A program made the position numbers and the translations under genes. Shown in pieces: positions 58,111 to 64,000 of a stretch of 64,000 nt of DNA. Numbering within the stretch: position 1 is the first letter of the stretch; each line of letters begins with the position of its first letter. The stretch comes from Nepenthes gracilis (lineage: Eukaryota > Streptophyta > Magnoliopsida > Caryophyllales > Nepenthaceae), in the NCBI GenBank assembly GCA_033239525.1, contig BSYO01000004.1, forward strand, positions 17,832,037 through 17,896,036, read 5' to 3'. The notes beneath the pieces were generated by a model that was not told the origin of the DNA, searched no databases, and saw only the letters and a list, made by a program, of their open reading frames with translations.

Positions 58111-58149
58111 AACAGTATTCAAAGGACATGCGGGAGATCCTGAATGCTC

Positions 58150-59430
58150 CCAGCATAGGGAAGCAAGAGGCCATGCAGATTTCCGAAGCGAAAAACTGGA
58201 TGACGCCTTTTCTCAACTACCTGACAGATGGGTCATTGCCAGACGATGTAGAAAAAGCCAAACGGATCAAGAAGACAGTCGGCTAGTACACTGTGGTTGA
58301 CGGGCGGCTGTATCGCTGTGGTTACTTAACCCCATACCTCCGCTGTCTAACTCCTGAGGAGGCTGACTATGCCTTAGGTAAAGTTCACCTTGGGATCTGC
58401 GCGTCGCACATCGACGGAAAAAACTTGGCCTTCAAGGTCATGCGCCAGGGCTACTACTGGCCCTCGATGAAAAAAGACGCGATGGAGTTTGTGAAGAAAT
58501 GTGAAAGCTGCCAGCTTCACAGCAACCTTCACCGCCAGCCATCTGCAGATCTGAAAGCCCTTTAGGCCCCTTGGCCCTTCGCACAATGGGGGCTCGATCT
58601 TCTCGGCCCGTTTCCCATTGCCACGGGGCAAAGGAAATTCATCATTGTGGGGTTCGACTACTTCACCAAGTGGGTCGAAGCTGTCCCACCGGCTAAGATA
58701 ACAGAACACAATGCCCTGGAATTCCTTTGCCAGAACATTGTTTGCAGATTCGGCATCCCCGAGGTCGTTGTGACCGACAACGGGACCCAGTTCTCGGAAA
58801 AACGCTTACCAAGTATTGCACCAGCCTTGGCATCAAGCTGGTCCACACTTCGGTGGCATACCTCCAAGCCAACAGGCAGGTGGAGGTTACAAACCGTACG
58901 CTACTCCACGGGTTAAAGACTAAGCTGGAGGACGCCGGGGGCTCATGGGCTGACGAGCTCCCATCCGTCCTCTAGTCTTATCGGACAACCCTAAAGGAAC
59001 CAACGCGCGAGACACCCTTCACCTCTTGTTACGGGACTAAGGTGGTAATCTTGGTCGAAATCGGGCTTCCAAGTCTTAGGGTGGAGTCTTTCGACCCACA
59101 ATCTAACTCCCAAAAAATCAGGGAGCATTTAGACTTGTTAGAAGAAGCCCGTGATGTTGCTAGATTACGGACAGCGGCCTACTAGCATCGGATCGCCCGA
59201 TACTACAACAAAAAAGTTAAGGTGCGACAATTCGATGTGGGGGACCTGGTCCTGCGAGGCGTCGAGGCCACAGGCAAGCTCGCCGGCCACAACAAGCTCT
59301 CCCTTAAATGGGAAGGGCCTTTCCTCGTTTCCGCCGTTCTGCGAAATGAAGCTTACAAACTCCGAGGCCAGGATGGAAAACTGGTTCCACGAATGTGGAA
59401 CGCAACCCACTTCCGGCGTTATTTCCAATA
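58150..59430 (+). pseudogene. Decayed integrase
   Basis: The zinc-binding part spans about 58380-58530 (VHLGICASH, then CESCQLH). The core shows WGLDLLGPFP (first Asp, about 58590), VVVTDNGTQFSEK (second Asp, about 58770) and, after a frameshift, RQVEVTNRTLLHGLK (Glu, about 58885). The C-terminal part (VGDLVLRGVE, LSLKWEGPFLV, NATHFRRYFQ) ends at 59430. Stops at 58272, 58563 and about 58974, with frame changes, inactivate it. Confidence 0.88.
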
Positions 59431-59603
59431 GCAAACCCAGGTACGTACTTGCATCATTATGTGCACTCACCTGCTTATTTTCCATTTACAAAAGATAAGT
59501 ATGTACTTAGCATCCTTATTACTTGCGTGTGCATGTTTGTTTTCTTTGCAGGGTTACCCGACTTAGACTGCCCCTAAGTCGGGAGGGTCTTCACCCTCTC
59601 GTT

Positions 59604-59839
59604 AAACCCTGGTCATCCAGGCGGCCAAAAGCGGTCAAATTTAAACCTCGGTCATATGAGCGGCTCGTTAGCGGTCGTATTTAAACCCTGGTCATCCAGG
59701 TGGCCCATGAGGGGTCTACTTTAAACCCTGGTCATCCAGGTGGCCCACAAGCGGCCTAATGTAAACCTCGGTCATCCGACCCGCCCATTAGCGGTCGTAC
59801 TAAACCTTGGTCATCCAAGTAACCCGATAGCGGTCAAAA
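59604..59839 (+). repeat. Minisatellite, about 40-bp unit, six copies
   Basis: Six consecutive units begin AAACC(C/T)(T/C)GGTCAT and carry a GCGGTC-like end. The first, third, fourth and sixth have CTGGTCATCCAG or TTGGTCATCCAA, a small palindrome; the second and fifth have CTCGGTCAT. This makes an imperfect alternating pattern. It sits in the untranslated space after integrase, where Tat elements often have tandem repeats. Confidence 0.85.
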
Positions 59840-59859
59840 ACCTTAGGGGGCTTACGTAG

Positions 59860-60270
59860 CACATGCAACGACCTCCTCTACGAGGAGGTACCATCATCAG
59901 TCAGCGACTGTCGAAGGGAGAAGCATTTCTTCTCCAATATTGACTGCCCAAGTCATCACTTGTATGGCGCCACCGAGCTGGTTAACACAACCACCTCCCC
60001 AGCTTAAGGACCTTACTTCTTAGGCAGCCAAGGACTTTACTCCTTAGGCAGCCAGCCAACCAGGTTGGCAGCCCCACGCAATAACCCTCTCTACGAGAGG
60101 GTAGCGTGATCGAGTAGCGACGAGAAGTGTTTCTTCTCCAACGTTGGCTGTCCAAGTTACCACTTGGACAGCACCACAGGGCTGGTTAACATAACCATCT
60201 GCCAAGCCTAGGGACTTAGCTCCTTAGGTAGCTCAGTAACAGTCACCGGCTAACTCAGTTGGCCGCCCCG
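59860..60270 (+). repeat. Tandemly duplicated block of about 200 bp with hairpin heads
   Basis: Copy 1 spans about 59860-60073 and copy 2 about 60074-60270. Each starts with an 8-bp-arm hairpin around a TAC loop (59871-59889 and 60084-60102). Each then shares TTTCTTCTCCAA, TGGCTGTCCAAGT-like and GCTGGTTAACA blocks, ACTTAGCTCCTTAGG-like blocks and TTGGC(A/C)GCC. A related hairpin (GGGAGGGTCTTCACCCTCTC) lies just before the minisatellite at about 59580-59600. No reading frame is conserved. Confidence 0.8.
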
Positions 60271-60337
60271 TGTGACACATCATACAAACACAAAAAACAA
60301 TAAAGATCGACGGACACTAATGGAAAAGAATTCCCTT

Positions 60338-60343
60338 TTTATT
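60338..60343 (-). terminator. Polyadenylation signal AATAAA of the antisense gene
   Basis: On the - strand AATAAA lies 44 nt after the TAG stop of the antisense gene, a usual distance for a near-upstream poly(A) element. It supports transcription from the - strand. Confidence 0.5.
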
Positions 60344-60387
60344 GTTTTAATTGTCTCACACGATTACACAAGTACAAAAACAAAAAG

Positions 60388-62239
60388 CTAAGGAGGCGGC
60401 GGCCGCCTCTGACTGTCCCAGGTCTCCTCCTCCATGAGATCGTCCTTGTGCTGCACCCCGTGGTTTCCTAAATTAAGGTACTGAACGGGGAAGTCAGGAT
60501 CGATCAACCTCACGAGACGCCGATAGACCTGAACCCCCTCAAACATCCGGGCGTGCAGCATGCCCTTGAGCTCGTGGGGGTGAATTCGGAGACCCAGCTC
60601 ATTCTCCAGGGTGGATATCTGATCAGCAAGTTGCTTCTTGTTTGCCTTGCTCCGGTCTTCCTCCTCTTTCAAACGGGCAACCTCAGCCTTCAGCTCAACG
60701 TTCTCCGTCTCCATGCCCGCCAGGACAGCCTCAAGGGTAGCAGTCTGCTCGCGGAGCTCCTCTCTAGAAGCAGCTAGCCTGGCATCCAGCCAGGCGATCT
60801 CAGCCTCCCTGTCCGCTATGATATGATCGCGTTGCTCCACCTCCCGGGAGAAGGCTGCAATCAACATCCTTGACTACACAAGACAAAAGCAAAGTGTAAG
60901 TTATAAATACAAGGAAGAAAGAAGTGCAAGGAGGCCATTATAGGAATCGTACCTCATAAATCTTCCTCGAGGGCCACTCAAGCCTGGACTCTAGACCTGG
61001 CCCAATTGGCAGTGGACCAGGCGACGGTGGACCAGGAGCATCCTCTCGTGCCAAGCTTGCCGCTGCCTCATCCAGAATGCGATCCAGGAATGCATCTGTC
61101 TCACCCATGGCAGCTGCGGGATCCTCTCTTGCAGGCTTCAGAGCGGCTGTAGCGGGCTCCTCTCTTGCAGCCTCTGGAGTAGCTGCCACAGGCTCCTCTC
61201 TGGCAGCCTGTGCAGCAGCTACTAGAGGGTTGAGCCTCGCTGTTAGCTCCTCCACAATAGTCCGTGTGGCCGCCGTCGGTTCACAAACCGAATCCTTCAT
61301 TAACTCCATCCACATGGTGCCCGGAACCACTCTTGGCGCAAGCTGCGCCAAGATGACTCCCCCTGCTTCAACTGGCCAACCCTCGGGGGTCTTTTCTCGT
61401 CCGGCAGAGCTCCCAGCACCACTGTAAATCCCAGCGGCAATGTAATCAACGAGCAACGATGACGATGAAGGTGTCTCTAGCACCTTCTCAGGTAGTGGGC
61501 CGATAAACCCTTCGTCGGTGTGTCGTGTATGAATGATTACGCCCCTGGAGTCTTCAGGGCTCATCATTCTTATCGGAGGCCTTGGTTTTTGAACCGGGGA
61601 CGGCGGTCCCCAGTTTACCTTCTTGGACTCTGCCCGAGAAACCAAAAAATCCCGGATAAAATCATCCGGGTTCTCCTTTATTGCCTTCAGCAGCCACTCA
61701 TAAGCCGCCCACTCCGCCGTGGACGGCGTCCCAAAATACGCCTCCGGAACCTGGCCCCACTCCTTCGCGATGGGCCATTTGGCCCCCGCGCTCACGAAGA
61801 AGAACCGGTTCTTCCAGTTCTTCAACGAGTCGTGAATGGCTTTATTAATCTTTATTCTGGTATGGGGGACGAGCGATATCCACTCTCCCCCCTGGTTTAC
61901 TTTGAACAAAACCCTAACACCAGACATCTTAAACTTCTGGCCAAGTTTTCGAGTGAAAATACACATAGTGCAGAGATACCGGATAGCGTTGGCGTGAAGC
62001 TGGGCAATGGGTACTCGCAGAGCCTTCATAATCGACTCCAGTTCTTTCGGCAACGGCAGGCGGAGGCTACTCCTCAGATGGGCTTTGTAAACAGTAATAT
62101 GCCCATCCGGTGGAGCATAGGCCCTGTCGTCTTTCCCGGGAACCCTCCACGCGATCTCCTTTGGAATATCAAACTCGACACACAGGGCTTTGACGTCATT
62201 TTCTCTCAAGACGGAGGCGAAATCGGTGACGGAAGCCAT
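60388..62239 (-). CDS. Antisense two-exon gene of the Tat element (Transposase_28-like, coiled coil)
   Basis: Exon 1 is 62239-60953 (429 codons) and exon 2 is 60873-60388 (161 codons plus TAG). The 79-nt intron 60952-60874 starts GTACGA, has a T-rich end and closes TTGTGTAG, and it joins the codons in phase 0. Without splicing, exon 1 stops at 60938. The 590-residue product shows a region at about residues 25-180 (PPDGHITVYKAHLRSSLRLP, then LKNWKNRFFFV) like the 'putative gypsy type transposon' family (Transposase_28, PF04195). An Ala/Glu/Pro segment with three AREEP/AREDP repeats lies at about 345-395. A heptad-rich coiled coil follows at about 430-520 (EIAWLDARLAASREELREQ). Antisense ORFs at this place are known in Retand and Grande type elements; the function is unknown. 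It has no internal stop, although gag and pol are ruined. Confidence 0.82.
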
Positions 62240-62522
62240 GGCACTCAGAGGACTAGGGTTTCTGGAATGTCACTGAAAAGGGAACGAAGAAGACAAAGGA
62301 CTGAAGGCGTAAGTGATTTCAAATTACGGAAGGCAGACTTAAGCGCCAAGCACGAAATCCCTCATTAAGGACGCCGTCAGTCCTGCCACGTGTCGCTTCC
62401 CTACTTGGCCCTGTAAAAGGCGGATCTCTGGCGCATTAATGGCCAAGATATCCACCCAACCAAAAGGAGACACGTGTCACTTTCTGCCCTGTAAACCGGC
62501 TAAAGATTGGCAGAAAACGCTT

Positions 62523-62627
62523 CCAGAATTGGCCAAGACGGTCAACAATTATGGTTCTCCAGAATTGACCAGGATGGTCTATAATTCTGGTTCTCCGAAA
62601 TTGACCAAGACGGTCAACAATTCTAGT
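62523..62627 (+). repeat. 36-bp minisatellite, three copies, before the 3' LTR
   Basis: Three units of about 36 bp read CC(A)GAAATTG(A/G)CCA.GA.GGTC..AATT. Each has a TTGACC/TTGGCC box facing a GGTC box, the same motif pair that is dense in the LTR. It lies upstream of the antisense gene's start and so could also be part of that gene's promoter region; this is inference. Confidence 0.78.
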
Positions 62628-62730
62628 CAAGCTCTCCTTCACTCCTTTCATGAAGTTCCACGGGATCCTCAGAGCAATGAGGGGCATCCCATCATGAACA
62701 TACTGGAGGCCAGATTTTCGGCCACCAGCA

Positions 62731-62741
62731 TGGGGGGCTAG
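62731..62741 (+). promoter_or_regulatory. Polypurine tract
   Basis: TGGGGGGCTAG lies directly before the 3' LTR, the position of the plus-strand primer. It is short and interrupted by CT. Confidence 0.7.
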
Positions 62742-63793
62742 TGATGGGTATACCAACAGTGAGCTGGCCCCAAGAAGTCAACAAAGGCCCAAGAATGACT
62801 GTTAACACTTTAGCGGCCTAGAAGGAAAATAGGCCCAAGAGCCAAAAGGCCCAGGACGGTCAACGCCGGAGTTGACCGTCCGGCGGCCAACGCGCACGCA
62901 GACGGTCAACTCCAACATTGACCTTCCGCGTGTTGCACTTTGGGCCCAAAGGAGGCTTTTCTACAGTACTGGGCCTGGTCCATTCGAGCCCATAATCCAT
63001 TAGGCGGCCAGCAACGGCTCTCCAGGCATTTCTCACGATCCCAGCTGGCACCAAAAAGGATATTGACAATATTGGCGCCTTTCACATAAGGAAGGCGCCA
63101 GATTTTCCCAAATCCTTGCCAACCTGAGCTCTCCAACGGTAACTTGCACAGAAGGAAGGCAACCGGTTTAGAAAGCTGTTGGTCGCCTCAGAAGGAAAAT
63201 ATCTTTCACAGTTTGGCAACTGGCGCTTGCTCCAAAAGGCAAGCCAGCCAAGGATCACAGAAGGATCTCTCCTTCCAAAGAGGGAAGATCGTCATCTCCA
63301 CCATTAATAAGCCCTTAAACCACCATTCAAGGCACGCTTTCAATCACGCACGCTTTTGATTCTTTACGCTTACGCTTTCTGTAACGCAAAACAAGTGCTT
63401 TCAGTGAACTGCTTTCTCTGATACTGAAACTCTGAGAACTGTCCACATTCTCTGCTACGCAAACACACTCGCCATCAATCCTAAGGCAAACAAGCGCGCC
63501 TCTCACGGCCGTTTACTGCCTTCCCACCTCCGAGATTCAAGAAGGCGTCCACGTCTCCCTTTCATCTGGGAAAACACACTCTGTCTCTCTCTCTCTCAAT
63601 TTCAGTTTCATTCTTTTGAAGACTGTTTTACTGACTTGAGTATCGGAGTATTTTCGGTGGGACAACTTCCCGTCGACACACTGACCTCCTGTTCTGTTTA
63701 GTGGTGTGCAGGATCCAACCCAGGAAACGGAGCCGGAACCACGCAAAGAGGATTACCCGAATCAGTTCGAAGTTCAGATCCAAAAACGCATCA
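62742..63793 (+). repeat. 3' LTR of the Tat element
   Basis: A 1052-bp repeat, TGATGGGTATACC...AACGCATCA, followed by the GAGAC duplication. Compared with the 5' LTR it has scattered substitutions and small indels (for example CTCTCTCTCTCTCAATTTC against CTCTCTCTATTTC at about 63585-63600), so the insertion is not very recent. Confidence 0.94.
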
Positions 63794-63798
63794 GAGAC

Positions 63799-64000
63799 AT
63801 TGAAGGAGGAGATTGAGAAACTAGAGCAATAGTAAATGGATCAAGAATCAAATAATCGGGAAGGGAGAATTTAATAAAATTCAATTCATCAACTTATTCA
63901 TACTTGGATAATATTTAGAGACCAATTTACATAGGTTATTATTTTATTGCGATTGAAGAATAGTACATAATATATTCGGTACAATATAAATAATATGTTT
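63799..64000. other. Flanking sequence after the Tat element
   Basis: AT-rich, no gene seen. The stretch AATTTAATAAAATTCAATTC at about 63868-63887, then TTGGATAATATTTAGAG, weakly resembles the - strand LTRs of element E, so the Tat element may sit inside another old repeat. Confidence 0.4.

Larger units (their letters stand above)
52839..63793 (+). mobile_element. Ty3/gypsy retrotransposon, Tat lineage, with an antisense gene
   Basis: This 10,955-bp element has LTRs at 52839-53882 and 62742-63793, flanked by the perfect duplication GAGAC (52834-52838 and 63794-63798). Order on the + strand: primer-binding site, gag with zinc knuckle, protease, reverse transcriptase, RNase H, a second RNase H, integrase, tandem repeats, then an antisense two-exon gene, a small minisatellite and a polypurine tract. 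The second RNase H and the antisense ORF between pol and the 3' LTR are known marks of plant Tat elements (Retand and Grande types). All + strand genes are broken. The base composition is clearly more GC-rich than its surroundings. Confidence 0.93.

Noticed and set aside
59604..59839. CRISPR-like array
   Set aside because: Units are head to tail without unique spacers and lie in a plant retrotransposon; this is a minisatellite.
61077..61427. + strand open frame with Ala/Ser repeats opposite the antisense gene
   Set aside because: It is the mirror of the GC-rich, repeat-bearing antisense exon; no start context, domain or continuation supports it. The same holds for 61520-62368.

Overview
This is nuclear DNA from a flowering plant, most likely a eudicot. 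It is AT-rich, has long GT-AG introns, carries two conserved plant genes split into many exons, and is filled with plant transposons. There is no prokaryotic feature, rRNA, tRNA gene or CRISPR array. I cannot name the species.

Two host genes lie tail to tail. On the + strand, 1748-28277 is the 3' part (14 exons, 821 residues) of a gene for an RRP12-like ribosome-biogenesis protein; its 5' exons lie outside the window. On the - strand, 51636-32274 is a complete 13-exon gene for plastid beta-ketoacyl-ACP synthase II (KAS II, 562 residues) with a transit peptide. I placed all 27 exons by splice sites, and every junction keeps the reading frame with no internal stop. About 4 kb of AT-rich DNA separates the two stop codons.

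Most of the rest is mobile DNA inside introns. RRP12 introns hold an Au-type SINE, an old Ty1/copia element split by a hAT transposon (8-bp duplication ATCACGAG), a short LTR element, a solo LTR and a PIF/Harbinger transposon (TAA duplication). KAS II intron 9 has grown to 13.5 kb by serial nesting: a copia element (duplication AACCA) holds a solo LTR (CTTGG), which holds a second solo LTR of the same family in the opposite orientation (TCAAT), which holds a third, short LTR element with an inverted partial LTR copy.

Upstream of KAS II, 52839-63793 is an almost full-length Ty3/gypsy element of the Tat type, flanked by the duplication GAGAC. It has gag, protease, reverse transcriptase, two RNase H domains and integrase on the + strand, all broken by stops and frameshifts. 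On the - strand near its 3' LTR lies an antisense gene that is still open. It reads as two exons joined in frame across a 79-nt GT-AG intron, encodes 590 residues (a Transposase_28-like region, then a coiled coil), and has an AATAAA signal just after its stop. Between pol and this gene are a 40-bp minisatellite and a duplicated block whose hairpins differ by paired, complementary changes. This intact spliced antisense gene in a decayed retroelement is the most interesting object in the window.
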